From Labia minor (Eukaryota > Arthropoda > Insecta > Dermaptera > Spongiphoridae), in contig OY720350.1 in assembly GCA_963082975.1 (NCBI GenBank), positions 53,584,734 to 53,648,733 of the forward strand: DNA of 64,000 nt, given 5' to 3'. Both the position numbers and the translations under genes were made by a program. The notes under the pieces are model-generated. The model saw only the letters and a list, made by a program, of their open reading frames with translations, was not told the origin of the DNA and searched no databases. The first letter of the stretch is position 1. Each line of letters starts with the position of its first letter. Below, piece after piece: positions 45,270 to 57,432 of this stretch.

Positions 45270-45854
45270 TTATCTCGCAATTTGAATTGGATTAAATAAC
45301 ATAATATATTATATTTAAATTAAATTTAATTAATTATAAATTATAAATAATAAATATTAAACCAGCGCATGTTTGGTTTTTTATTGATGGCACCATGGCA
45401 CGTGTTGGCGCGTGAGATTTGCAGTGTTAAAAAATTAATTCTGGTACTTTCAGCGATTCAATCAAGCTGAAATTCTATATATAGCAGTTTTATACAATTA
45501 TTAATCATGTGAAAAATTATCAAACATATATCTTTATTTTTACGGTCGCTTTAGAGGAAAAAAAATCAAAACGTTGTAGGTAATGACCCTCTTCCGGTTG
45601 AGCTACATTTCTCAAAAGTTGATAGAAAACTATGAATTTTGAATAATGCTCATGTACCAAATTGCATCATTCTAGCTCAAACCATTTTTGCGTAATCTTC
45701 CCTACATACATACCCACACACATACACACACACACACAGACATTTTTCTCAACCTTAGTGAAAATGATTCAGGAACCTTCAAAACGTATAAAAACATCAA
45801 AATCTCAACATCGAAAATTTTCGTGATCGCAATACTATCTCTGGCGAGATAGTA
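45270..45854 (+). mobile_element. Family A Helentron-like element, 5' tip missing
   Basis: Starts at tatctcgcaatttgaattgg, lacking the ctggagtgtctccactcgac tip. It continues to the complete 3' hairpin actatctctggcgagatagt. (CA)n at about 45723-45738. Confidence 0.82.
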
Positions 45855-47065
45855 AAAATAAATTAAATTATTAAATTATAATATTAATAAAATAGATTTT
45901 TTTTCAAATTATTATTTTTGAAATTTAAAATTAATTTTAAATTAAATTAAATACGAAAAGATGAAATTTTAATAATTTTTTAAAAATATTAGATATATTT
46001 TAATATTATGACATTTATGACTATTATTGAGAATAATTCTATTTTGTTTGACAATTCATTCATTCATTACCTTTGAAAAAGAATGCGAAATAATTAAAAA
46101 AAAAAAAATTAATTTGAAAAAAGGGAAAAATGCTTATTGCTTTTATTTTGAACTCTCGAGTCAGCCTTCATAATATTTGTCTAAAGTAATAAATATTTTT
46201 TTTTTATATATTTCAATAATTAAATAATAATTAAATTGAATATTTCTTCAGGAACATTGAGCCAATCCTCAGTACTTTAAAAATTGATTAAAAAAAAATA
46301 TTTGTGGAAAATCTAATCGTTTTTATAAATTAATAAATAAATAATGTTTGATTTACGATTTCTATTTATAATAAATCCACTTGAAAACCAAATCAAGTTA
46401 TAACGGGGTGGGATATCATGTCAACAAAATTTATTTATTTGATTGATAGATTGATTGAGAAATGATATATGATTTGATTAATTGATCAATCATTTATGAG
46501 GATAATATATATATATATATAAATATTTATAAATATACATAAAATGGGATTATAATGTAATATGAAATGGTTTCACAAGTGTAAGTAGATAATTTTTAAG
46601 AAAACCTGCAAATGTTAACAAGCGAATTGGGAATAAATACATTTTCTTTATTATGTTCGTATCAGAATTAATCAAACATCATATTTTGTCAATTTTTATC
46701 GTGATATGTTTTATTCCCGTGACTCACATAGCGACAAGTTGATTCGAGGAGATGAAATTCAAATATATATTTGTCTCAAGTTTACTTCCAATATTTAAAG
46801 CATAAATTGAATGAATTTAAATGATTAATTAAGAAGAGAATGTAATGAGGATCGTGAGGAAGTTGGGAAGGAATAGAAGTTTGGATGGAAGTATCTCATG
46901 ACAAGGACATTTGCAGGAATGTGATTGCTGTAGTTGAGAACTTTCAAGTTCCACAGAGATTTATATAAATTATATAATTAATTAATATTTCAAACTTTCA
47001 TTACATTACATTTGACCTAACAAAATCACTCCCAAAGCACATTTTGATAAACCTTCCCATATTAT
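45855..47065. other. AT-rich intergenic DNA
   Basis: No gene or repeat family recognised; (TA)n near 46506-46520. Confidence 0.5.
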
Positions 47066-47420
47066 TACTATTTTGCCAGAGATAGTATTGCGATCACGAA
47101 AAGTTTGAGCTAGAATGATGAAATGTGGTACATGGGCATTATTCAAAGTAGTTTTCTACCAACTTTTGAGAAATGTAGCTTATCCGGAAGTGGATCATTA
47201 GCTATCACGTTTTCATTTTTTTCCTCTAAAGTGACCGTAAAAATAAAGATATATGTTTGATAGTTTTTCACATGATTAATAATTGTATAAAACTGCTATA
47301 TATAAAATTTCAGCTTGATTGAATCGCTGAAAGTACGTTAACACGTTGACTGCAAATCACGCGCCAGCACGTGACCTGGTGCCATCAACAAAGAGCCAAA
47401 GTCGCGCTGGTTTAATAAAT
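47066..47420 (-). mobile_element. Family A Helentron-like element, internally deleted
   Basis: The left side has a degraded 3' hairpin (tactattttgccagagatag) and tattgcgatcacgaaa, then jumps directly to gtttgagctagaatgatgaa, deleting the microsatellite and neighbouring block. On the right it stops at gcgctggtttaataaa, so the 5' third is missing. Confidence 0.78.
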
Positions 47421-47781
47421 TTAATAGTTTAATAGATTTTTTTTATAATTCTAACAATATATTTGTGCAAAGAAGTAATTTATTCATCATTGTCATTTCT
47501 TAGAATTTTGTTAGAATTCTTATTCGTAAATGTTCTGAAAAAATTATTTTTTTAAAAAACCTGAATCTCTAACTGCTATCAAGAGTTAAAATCATAACAT
47601 ACACTTCACACCTATATAATACATTGAATAAAATAAAACAATAAAATTAAATTTTGTTAAATAAATTTAAGAATTAACTTTGAAAATCATTTTATAAAAA
47701 TAAATTGAACATTAAATTTTAAAAATATTTTTTATGGTAATTATTAAATAAAAAACGAGATCAAAAATAATTTATATTTTT
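47421..47781. other. AT-rich intergenic DNA
   Basis: Nothing recognisable. Confidence 0.5.
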
Positions 47782-48037
47782 TTATAACGGAATTTTGTAT
47801 ATATGTACCACATATTGATTTTTGTTATTGTAAATTTATTCAAAAAATACAAAAATATACACAAGGTTTCGATTGCTACTTCTGCAACGGATCGTCACTG
47901 GACACTCGGACAGTGCAGTCGCTTGATAACGATTGCCGAAGTAGCAATCGAAACGTTGTGTATATTTTTGTATTTTTTGAATAAATTTACAATAACAAAT
48001 ATCAATATGTGGTTTTATATACAAAATTCCGTTATAA
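47782..48037. repeat. 256-bp near-perfect palindrome (foldback element candidate)
   Basis: Arms of about 105 bases (47782-47887 and 47933-48037) are inverted copies, beginning ttataacggaattttgtata on one strand and on the other. They surround a GC-richer spacer of about 45 bases that itself contains cactggacactcggacagtg. The arms differ by only a few bases. No coding capacity. It could be a foldback transposon, a MITE with very long inverted repeats, or a palindrome formed by template switching. Confidence 0.9.
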
Positions 48038-48440
48038 ATAAAAACAACCACCAAAGCTTTAATAATTTAATTTATATTTTTGTCCTAAATTTTTCTTCTC
48101 CCTGATTCTAGTTAAAATAGAAATAAACTCTACATTAGATACTATATCATATAATATATACTTACGGTATATTCAATGGACATTTCATTATCTTTAAAAA
48201 TAATATCTTAAAAAATTATCATTATTAAAGAATTTAATTAATTTAATTAATTTTCAGATCTTTCTAAATTTTTATATGAATAACTTGAAATGAAAATAAT
48301 TAATTAGTGTGTTTTATGTTATTATATTCTTCAATGATTTCTTTAATTTTTTCTCTTACATAGCGAGAGCAGATATATATATATGCTTGATAACAGACAT
48401 TATTATTATATTTATATTATTATATTTATATTATTATATT
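48038..48440. other. AT-rich DNA with (TTATATTTA)n-like repeat
   Basis: No gene. A short array of attattatatttatattatt units lies at about 48400-48440, directly left of the LINE tail. Confidence 0.45.
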
Positions 48441-48604
48441 GCTACCTCCCCTTTTACCTCTAATACCTTATGCTTCTCCTTCCCCTGTTATATTCCCTAA
48501 TTCCCTAATCAGCGCAAATGTATATATGTTAATTTTGTTTTTTGTAAATACTGTAGACATTTTATTATTGCCCAAAGAATGGGCAGATGTAAAAATTATT
48601 TGGA

Positions 48605-48633
<29 letters not shown>
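48441..48633 (+). mobile_element. Jockey-like LINE 3' end with long poly(A)
   Basis: The 3' part matches the layout of the LINE at 34595: a hairpin (ttgccc...gggcaga), then tgtaaaaattatttggaaaa and a poly(A) of about 25 bases ending at 48633. The flanking sequence ttatatttatat occurs after the tail and in the array before 48441, so a target-site duplication is possible but ambiguous. It is a heavily 5'-truncated copy without coding sequence. Confidence 0.55.
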
Positions 48634-48637
<4 letters not shown>

Positions 48638-49343
48638 ATTTATATGAAAAAAATATTTATGAGTTAAACTTTTTTACTAACTTTCCACCGATATTATTTG
48701 AATAATATGAATGATGAAAATATATAGATATATATAATTTTATCTCTAGTAAAGTTATACATCATATTTTAAATAATATGATCTAATTATATATATACTT
48801 TGATAACTTTATTCAAAACAAATTTTAAAATAGAAAGAATTTAAATGACAATTTGATTGTAGCCAATTGTTTTTGATGGTTACAATACTTTTCTATTGTT
48901 TTTTTTTCTCTGATGTTAAGTAAAATTTTATTTATTTATTTTTTTTTCAATCCGTTTTTTTATCACAGTTGCTTTTTAACCCCTCCATCAACACACAAAT
49001 TGCTTTTTGAAGACGACTTTATTATTATCCCCGTTATACATTATCTCTAGTTTGAATTTTATTTTTCAATCTTTTGTTTTGTCTGTGTAAGTGTGAATTT
49101 GTATATATTGTATAAAATAATCTGAAAATAAAAGGTGAAATACAAGCAAAACAGAAAAGTGGTTATATAAAAGGATAGGAATGATATAAATATAAATAGA
49201 TTCTTGTATTCTAGGGCGGTCATCCCTTTAAGTTGAACATCCTCTTGATTTCTTTCAATTAATATAATATATGACTAGGAGGATAAACGTCATCATTTTC
49301 ATTAATTTTATTTTTAATTTATATTTTTATATTTAAAAATAAG
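48634..49343. other. AT-rich intergenic DNA
   Basis: Nothing recognisable. Confidence 0.5.
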
Positions 49344-49937
49344 CTGGAGTGTCTCCACTCGACTATCTCGCAATTTGAATTGGATTAAATAACATAATAT
49401 ATTATATTTAAATTAAATTTAATTAATTATAAATTATAAATAATAAATATTAAACCGGCGCATGTTTGGCTTTTTATTGATGGCACCATGGCACGTGTTG
49501 GCGCGTGAGATTTGCAGTGCTAAAAAATTAATTCTGGTACTTTCAGCGATTCAATCAAACTGAAATTCTATATATAGCAGTTTTATACAATTATTAATCA
49601 TGTGAAAAATTATCAAACATATATCTTTATTTTTACGGTCACTTTAGAGGAAAAAAAATCAAATCGTTGTAGGTAATGACCCTCTTCCGGTTGAGCTACA
49701 TTTCTCAAAAATTGATAGAAAACTATGAATTTTGAATAATGTCCATGTACCAAATTTCATCATTCTAGCTCAAACCGTTTTTGCGCAATCTTGTCTACAT
49801 ACACACACACACACAGACACAGACATTTTTCTCAACCTTAGTGAAAATTATTCAGGAACCTTCAAAAGGTATAAAAACATCAAAATCTCAACATCGAAAA
49901 TTTTCGTGATCGCAATACTATCTCTTACGAGATAGTA
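49344..49937 (+). mobile_element. Family A Helentron-like element, full length
   Basis: The 5' end is ctggagtgtctccactcg, actatctcgc. The 3' end is actatctcttacgagatagt, an 8-bp stem with a changed loop (TTAC for TGGC). The stem is therefore kept while the loop varies. (CA)n at about 49801-49816. Confidence 0.85.
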
Positions 49938-50382
49938 AAAATAATTGACATTTCAAATGTAAAATTACAATAAATCATTATATTAATAAAATTACATTTA
50001 TAATTTTGTACATTTCAACTTACCTTATAATCCTATTAGAGAAAATATAAAATATTTCCTAATAATAAGTGAGAAAAAAATTCCACCAAAATTATTATTT
50101 CTTTCTTTAAAAATCTATTAAATTTTTATACAGTTAGACAGTTATGGACTATTTAAAAATAAGAAATAAATTATTTATTTAGTGCTTGCTTCTCTATACT
50201 AAAATTATCATAAAGTTAAAAATAAAAATATCTCATTCTGAGAATCTTTACTAAAAGGGAATCGAAATTATATATGAACATTTATGCAAAATTAAGTAGA
50301 TCGTTTTTAAAATAGAAATTTCGAAACATATATGAAACTAGGTGTAGAAAATGTTATATTTAAACTATCGACTTTTGTTAGA
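49938..50382. other. AT-rich intergenic DNA
   Basis: Nothing recognisable. Confidence 0.5.
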
Positions 50383-50455
50383 TTACCCATTAGGCAAGGT
50401 AAACACTTGTCTATGGGCCCCTCACATTTTAGGGGCCCCTCACATTAAATTATAC
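50383..50455. mobile_element. hAT-type terminus fragment
   Basis: attaggcaaggtaaacactt then tctatgggcccctcacattt with aggggcccctcacatt resembles the subterminal part of hAT elements with CATTAGGCAA...GGGGCCCC. It is interrupted on the right by the mariner at 50460. A short inverted motif (gggcccc/ggggcccc) is present. Confidence 0.4.
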
Positions 50456-50459
50456 TGTA

Positions 50460-51675
50460 CCAGGTGTAGACGTATGAAACCGGAATTTCCCTATAATCAT
50501 CAGTTTTAAGACAGAAAGCCCGCTTATGTAGCGCCATTTTCTTCCTCTATCAGCTGACGAAGTTTGTCATCACACATTAACCAAAGTTTCATACACCGGT
50601 ATATTTTTCTATTACCTCAAACATGTTGAGTTTTCTCTACAAACTATGATTTGCGTATAGCAAGGATTTTCTGCTATCATTAGAAGAAAACTGTTGCAGA
50701 ATCGCTTGTCGAAGAATACGGTGAACATCCTCTTGGCAAAACTCAATGCTTTGAGTGGTTTAAAAAATTTAAAAGTGGTTATTTTGACTTGAGAAACGCG
50801 GAGCGTGGAAAACAACCGAAAAAGTTTGAAGACAAGGACTTGCAAGCCTTTTTGGATGAAGACGATACTCAGAATCAACAAGAACTCGCGGAACAATTAA
50901 TTGTGACGCAAGAAGCAGTATCTCTTCGTCTGAAAGCTATGAGAATGATTCAGAAAGTGGGAAAATGGATACCACATAAACTAAATGGAAGACAGCAAGA
51001 AAATCGAAAAACCACTTGTCAAGTGCTGCTCGTCAGATGTAAAAGAAAATCATTTCTTCATCGAATAGTGACAGATGATGAAAAGTGGATAAATTTTTAG
51101 AATTCTAATCGTCGTAAATCATGGGTGAATCCAGGCGAACCATCAACATCCACTGCAAGACCAAATCGTTTTGGAAAGAAAAAAATGCTGTGCGTTTGAT
51201 GGAATCAAAAGGGTATACTATATTATGAGCTGCTAAAACCTGGCGAAACCGTTAAGACTGTCGCTACCAACAACAACAATGATCGATTAGAATCGAGCAA
51301 TACTTGAAAAAAGTCCGGAATATGCAACATAAAGTCATTTTGCTTCTTGATAATACCGGATACGATGTAGGCGTTCAATTGGGAAGGCTTATTCTCCAAA
51401 CTTGGCTCCATCTGATTACCATCTATTCGCATCATTGGGCATTGCACTCGCCGAACAACACTTCAATTCATATGAAAATGTACGAAATTGACTCGAAATC
51501 TGTTTGCTTCAAAGGAAGATTTGTTTTTTGGCGTGGCATTCTTAAACTGCCGAAGAGATGGGATAACTTTATAAATTCCAATGGAGATAATTTTGAATAA
51601 GATATTTTTTATATTTTTCAAATAAAAGACGTGCAATTTTTACAAAAAATTCCGGTATCATACTTCTACAACTGT
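50460..51675 (+). mobile_element. Mariner element with both terminal inverted repeats
   Basis: The left end is ccaggtgtagacgtatgaaa then ccggaattt; the right end on the other strand is acagttgtagaagtatgata then ccggaattt, giving imperfect inverted repeats of about 28 bases. TA dinucleotides flank both sides (50458-50459 and 51676-51677). The length of about 1.2 kb is close to the 1.3 kb usual for mariner, the difference matching small deletions in the transposase. Confidence 0.82.
50687..51600 (+). pseudogene. Mariner transposase pseudogene
   Basis: The first frame is open to a stop at 51098-51100 and covers the N-terminal DNA-binding half: VAESLVEEYGEHPLGKTQCF, FKSGYFDLRNAERGKQPKKF, AEQLIVTQEAVSLRLKAM and the first catalytic region, RIVTDDEKWINF. 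After the stop, SWVNPGEPSTSTARPNRFGK, MLCVWWNQKGILYYELLKPG and, in another frame, HKVILLLDN (second Asp) and SDYHLFASLGIALAEQHF (third-Asp region) follow. The end is FWRGILKLPKRWDNF to a stop at 51600. At least one premature stop, several frameshifts and a small deletion before the third catalytic region make it inactive. All three catalytic regions remain recognisable, so it is not very old. Confidence 0.82.
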
Positions 51676-53870
51676 TACAACTTCTATTATTATATATAGA
51701 ACCTAGAATTCCAAAATGCATTAAAAGAATTCACGACCAAAAAATTGAAAAAAAAAACGAAATTTTTAATTATTTTATTGTATATGATATTTAATTATTT
51801 TTTTATATTAATTTGTTAGTATTTTTTTTGAAGCAAGAAAATTATATGATAAATATATTAGGTAGTAGACCCCAAGATTTCCTAAAAGCATCAATATTGT
51901 TAAATCCAGCACTGCAATGAATATATTTCAAATTTCAAATAATAATTTCCTTTTTTTATTTTTATTAATCTTTTCATATATATATATATATATATTCTTC
52001 AATTAATGAATATTTTCACAAAAAAAAAAATGAAAAATACAATTAATATAGAGGTAAATTAAGGGAAGAATATAAAAGATGAAAGGTGTATTGAGTTTGT
52101 TTAACGTACTGGAATGGGGAAGAATTCATTTATCAACATTGGAAACCGATATTCATAAAGCTAATGAAAATGAATAAAAAAAATGAGCAATTGAGGGTGT
52201 AGGAGGAAAAAGGGGGAAGGGGGAAAGAAGAAAGAAATCAGCGGTATAAAAAAAAAATGAATAAAGAAATTAATAATAATAATAGAAAATCAATTTTGAT
52301 GTTATTTCATAATCATTCTTCCAATATATATTACTATTTATTCTCTTTTACTTTATACTTTTATTTGAGAATTTTTGTTTGAATAAAGGTTACTTTTTGA
52401 TATAATTCACCAACGTATATAAATTATTTTGGTTTTATTGTATGATTAAAATGAATTTCGACATTAATATTCTTCCTTCTTTCGTCTCCTATTTCCCTTT
52501 CTTTACCCTTCCTTAACTCACCCACTCATCCACCTTCTTTGAAGTGACTAAGAAAAGCTTGAAGGAGGGGGCGCATTGGTTGGGATTTGTGAATAGGATG
52601 ACAAAGGTCTCTGGTGTGAGAAGGAGGAGAAAATGGTGATGTTTTTGAATGTCTTACTTTTTTATTCGATAGGATAGGAGATAAAATGGAAATTTCAATT
52701 AAAGGATCTTTCTTTATAGAAGTGTGTCCTATCAACATACATATTGATTTTGAGGAGGATTAAAATGTAATATATCTTTTCAAAATTATTTTATGAAAGT
52801 AAGTTATTTAATTATTCAATAATACAAAATGTAATGTTAATTACAAATATTCAAAATTTAAAGTAACATATAATTAAATAAAATGGTGAAGGGTAACATG
52901 GTTCAAATCAAAATGTCCAGCAAATACTGGTGGATAACAGAATTCCTGGACAGGTGTCTCACTTAAGGACAATGAGATATAAAATAAATTGGGTATTAAT
53001 AATGACAGGGAAAATTGGTAGTAAATACATAATAGTTATTGTTTATTAATACTAAGTAGTTTTTTGTACCATATTGTAAATTTTCTAGATTAAACAATAA
53101 AATTGCAGCAGTACTACATTTGGCCATCCTCCCCGAAGTTCCGGATGAGATGCCCCACTCATATAGGAGAGATGCCCTACCTGTAAAAATCAGTTATTTT
53201 TTTAAACATAAATGGTTTTAACAATTTAAATAGTTATACAAAATGTAGCACTTGTTTTGTTGTTATTCTAATTTTTATTACTGAATAATAGTGTTTTCTT
53301 AGGAAAATTTCTTTTAAGACGGTCCACCACTGGCACGTTTACATTATATTTTTCTGATTTTTTTACAAAAAAAAAAAAAATAAAAAATAAAAAATAAAAA
53401 ATAACCGAAAGAAATGAATTTTGAACTGCATGTCAATTGAACCGATATAAAATGAAATCATTTACGAATAATTAGTTGAGAGTTAAGACAAAACTAAATT
53501 CCATCAAATTTATTTTCCAAAAAGATTATCTTATAAACAATCCGTTTGTCTTTTTATCTTCAGTCCCTAAAATCAACTAATTCCACCCATTATAACTTCT
53601 TTGATTTTATGTGATAGGGTTTAATATAATATACCTATGTATAGTCTCATAAATAAATGCAATAATTTATAGAGTTATCTTTCATAAATCTCTCCTCTAT
53701 ATTTGATTAAAATGTATTTGTGTATATTCAATAAAAAGTGTGGGGTATCAAAAATTGTTTAGATTTGTTGTTAATCGTTGCTGTCACAGACAACTTTCCA
53801 CTTAATTTTATCTAAGTAATCTAATAAAGATCAATTAAGGGATTACGAGGGCTCAATGGAATTAACGATA

Positions 53871-53888
53871 TATTAAAACATTCTATCG

Positions 53889-53923
<35 letters not shown>
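53871..53923 (+). repeat. Direct repeat, unit 1 (partner at 54510-54552)
   Basis: atattaaaacattctatcgt followed by (TA)n and (GA)n occurs here and again about 640 bases downstream. Two copies so close, each ending in the same TA-GA transition, suggest either a local duplication or a small dispersed element. Confidence 0.6.
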
Positions 53924-53924
<1 letters not shown>

Positions 53925-54509
53925 TATTTTTAGAGACGGTTCAACTTTTCTTAAGATTAAATTAGGAAAGAAGAAGATAAAAAAAAAGAAATCGAGCCCT
54001 TAAAATGAATTTTTATTAATATGAAATTTTCTTTTCGCCACTTTGAACATTTCATTCGATTATAAATGAGTTGGAAGGTAGAAAAGAGAAGAAAAAGAAA
54101 TGCTAAGAGAAGCAATTTTTTTTTATCTTCTGATTGCATACATCATCGTTAGGATAAGAAAGTATTAAAGAATTAAAAAAAAATCATTGATTTTATTATT
54201 AATTTTGTAGAATATTATTGCATTTGTCGTTCAAACCCACTCGTCTCATTCCAATGTTTATCAGATGAACTAAAATTAATAATAAAATATAATATTTGAG
54301 AATAAGAATTTTTTATATCTTAAAGACACGCGATTAATATTTGCTTTATGCTCATCAACTAAGTGTAGAAGGACATGGTGTAACAACTGAAATGCGCAAA
54401 TATATTAAAAAAACTTGAACATTTAGTCCGATAACAAATTATTCTTATTAAGGTTTATATATTTTTAATTCTTTCTTTGGAAAGAAAGTTTATATAATCT
54501 ATATATATA

Positions 54510-54552
54510 TATTAAAACATTCTATCGTATATACATATATATATAGAGAGAG
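54510..54552 (+). repeat. Direct repeat, unit 2
   Basis: tattaaaacattctatcgta followed by a shorter TA run and gagagag. It is the downstream partner of 53871-53923. Confidence 0.6.
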
Positions 54553-56572
54553 TAATTTAATTTTTAATTTTGTCACCATTTTTAATTGAAATGCAAGCGT
54601 TTATTTGAGAGATCCCTTAAAAAAATAATTAACTAATTCATTTTAATTAGAGTCTTTAATCAAAGAATCTAGATCATTGTTGTTGAAGTGGTAAGTAGGC
54701 GTAAGTAAAACCCCATCATGAAGAAGAATATACTTATTGAGGCTAATAGAAAAATTATTTTCTAGTTTTTAGTGCATTTATAAATAAAACACTAACTTAA
54801 TTTTTTTTTAATTACATATTTATTTTATTTTTAATTTTTTAGTAAATAAATTTTTAAAATGAAAACTTTATTTCATATTCATGTATTGTCATCGAAATCT
54901 GAAAAGTGTGCAAAGTTTTAGTTCGAATGGTCAACTGCAACTGTGTTAAGAATGAGTTACTAGATTTGAACCATACAGACAACCAATCATCAAGTTAAAT
55001 AAAACCCTGTAATAATCGAAAATAGTATAACTTTCATAATTTATCAATATTATAATTAATATTTTAATTCAATTAATATTATATTTTCCATTTTTAAATT
55101 CAACATGAAAAGTCTTAATTAAATAAATAAAATTAAAGACGAAAGTCGTTAGAGTAGAAATTCTCTAGTCTCCTAGTCCCATGTATGTAATACATACTGA
55201 GGAGAGCATACTGTCCCAAAGGCTTCCTTTTAAATTAAATTTGTATAAGTTTATACATATAGAATAATTATATTTTCATTTAAATTTTAATTTTTTTGAA
55301 AAAAAAAAATAGATATATATAAAAAGTAATTTATAATTAGATCTTCAGGGTTATTTTTATTTTTATTTCCCGTACAAATTTTATGTTTTTAAATAAATTA
55401 ATACTTCTACTATAAATGTATATCCATGGAAAAAAGTAAACCTGTTTTTTTGAATAAAAAATAATCATCTGTAAATATATTTAGTAAAATTAGATCAAAT
55501 CATATATTTATTATTAAAGGAGAGAAAAGTATGATGTATCATTTGATGAAGATAGCAAGGAAGAAAAGAACACGCGAATTGACAATTTGACACAAATTTC
55601 ATCGTCAGGCGTTTAAAATAATTGACTTAAATATTTTATTTTTATTATTTTTTTTTTCACATTCCATATCCATTAATATATTTTAAGGTCTCTCTTACAA
55701 CTCACGTGAGATTGTAAAGAAGAGGTAGGGGGGGGGAGACAAATAAAATTTTCAAAGAATAATCCCCCCGAATAAGAAAGAGTGCGTGACTTTAGGAAAT
55801 ATTCTATTTAAATTCAAACATAAGATCGGAACTGGCTCACTTACACACGGAAATAGACATTTTATTTATGATTACAGCCTATTAGATATAATAAATATAA
55901 TCCTCTCCCTTTTATTAGACTTTGAAAGTGAAAGAATCAACGTAAATGGCTAATTTATATAATTTTGTTGTGCTTTTTTTTTCTTTCTTCTTTTTATTTG
56001 AATTCTTTTATACTAAATTGTCTTGCTTCCAAGGCGCCGAAATGTTATCTATTATTTAACTTTTCTCATGTAAAATTTAAATTAAAGTTATAATAACTGT
56101 TATTATGTGGTTTAATCAAAATTATTGCCGAAGAAGAAAAAAATTAAAATATAAAAAAAAAACTATTATGTGAGGCATGGTTTATGACTTTAGTGGATGA
56201 GAATTATTTCAGGGAATTTGAAAATATGATTCTTTGTCAATAGACCGAATAAAATATGGAATCACAGGGGAATTTCGAAGTTTACAAGTTCTCTAAGGAT
56301 CTACAATTTAGTAATAAAATAGAGAAAGTGAGATGTCTTTTTATAATGAAAGGAATTGGATAACGGTAAGAAAATAGAAGAACGGCCTATTCAAATCTTG
56401 AATTTGAACACCTCCATTAATTTTTATAGATATAGAGATAGAGATTATTGAGACATATTTCTGTACTCTTTAAAATATAGAATCTATATAATATATAATA
56501 TGTATATGTTGCCGACCCATGATCTAAAATATACGTTTTTCAATAACCAGGCACATTTCTGAAATAATATAA

Positions 56573-57102
56573 CAGGCGTGGCCACACTTGGTGATACTTA
56601 GAGCCATATTGAAAAATCGAAAATGTTTAAGAGCCTGATCGCAAAAACATTTTTCCCTTTTTTACCGTCCGACGATAGTAGGGGAGGTATTGTTTTCACA
56701 CCAAATTTCACATGTGGAGATTTTTACATATCTCCACGAATCATGCATTTGCTTAACAGAAAAAAGTATTATTAGCATCATGTCTGTCCGTCCGTCCGTA
56801 TAGATGTGTACAGCTTGAAAGGCTCAACGGATTTTGATGAAATTTCGTGTATTTACTTAATGCATCAGTATGATGAATGGATCAACTTTTAGTGCAAATC
56901 TGGAAACCGGAAATGGTAGTATTAGCGATCGACGAAGGGAAGGGTTATTTTCACACCAAATTTTACATGAGGAGATTTTTTTACATATCACCAAGAATCA
57001 TGCACTTTGTATTGGTTGTAGCTGGAAATTACTTCAAACCGTCGGTCGGTTCGGACCTGGCCACAGGTCAACTTATTTAGAGCCATATTGAAACGACCCC
57101 TG
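56573..57102. mobile_element. hAT-type element split by family B
   Basis: The left part is caggcgtggccacacttggt then gatacttagagccatattga (56573-56663); the right part is gagccatattgaaacgaccc then ctg (57078-57102). The left end matches the right tip of the hAT element at 42151-42627 in inverted orientation. Family B (56664-57076) sits between the parts. Flanks (taatataa, atatagat) do not form a clear duplication, so one end may be rearranged. Confidence 0.6.
56664..57076 (+). mobile_element. Family B Helentron-like element, shortened near 3' end
   Basis: The 5' end is accgtccgacgatagtaggg and the 3' end is cgtcggtcggttcggacctg then gccacaggtcaacttat. It keeps the gatgaaatttcgtgtattta block and a short tccgtccgtccg run, but lacks the gacgtcatccagcc segment of longer copies. 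Confidence 0.82.
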
Positions 57103-57107
57103 ATATA

Positions 57108-57432
57108 GATGATGAGGTCACCGGAGAGACTGCATAACGAGGAATTGCATGATCTCTATGAATCTCCAGACATAGGGTTATAAAATCGAAAAGGCTCTGA
57201 TTGGCAGGGCATGTGGCTAGAATGGGAGAGGAAAATTAATAAGACCGATTGGGAGACGTCCACGTGGAAGACCAAGTACGCGATGGGTGGACAATGTAGG
57301 AAGGGATGTAAGAGAGATGGGAGAAAGTAGGAGTTGGATGGTTCTGGATTCAGGATAGGAGTACTTAAAGAAATTAGGTTGCTGTGGCCAAGAATTTTCG
57401 AATTCCGTAGAGCCACAGAGATAGATAGATAG
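57108..57432 (+). pseudogene. LINE reverse-transcriptase C-terminal fragment
   Basis: Plus-strand frames give DDEVTGE, VIKSKRL, LAGHVARMGEEN and, further on, RDGWTM/RDVREMG-like pieces, ending agccacagagatagatagat. This is the same C-terminal domain and (GATA)n tail as the fragment within the Helitron at 6750, but here no Helitron sequence surrounds it, so it represents a free LINE 3' end. Stops occur in all frames. Confidence 0.7.

Larger units (their letters stand above)
51676..56572. other. Long stretch of AT-rich DNA without recognisable genes
   Basis: Contains (TA)n at about 51976-51994, a poly(A)-rich stretch near 53366-53402, a poly(G) at 55730-55737 and purine-rich blocks near 52190-52250. 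The only internal repetition noticed is the pair at 53871-53923 and 54510-54552, entered separately. A less AT-rich stretch at 52870-53190 (including gttccggatgagatgcccca) has no identified function. Confidence 0.45.

Noticed and set aside
47803-48105. 100-codon frame over the palindrome
   Set aside because: It is open only because the palindrome reads open on both strands; there is no protein-like composition.
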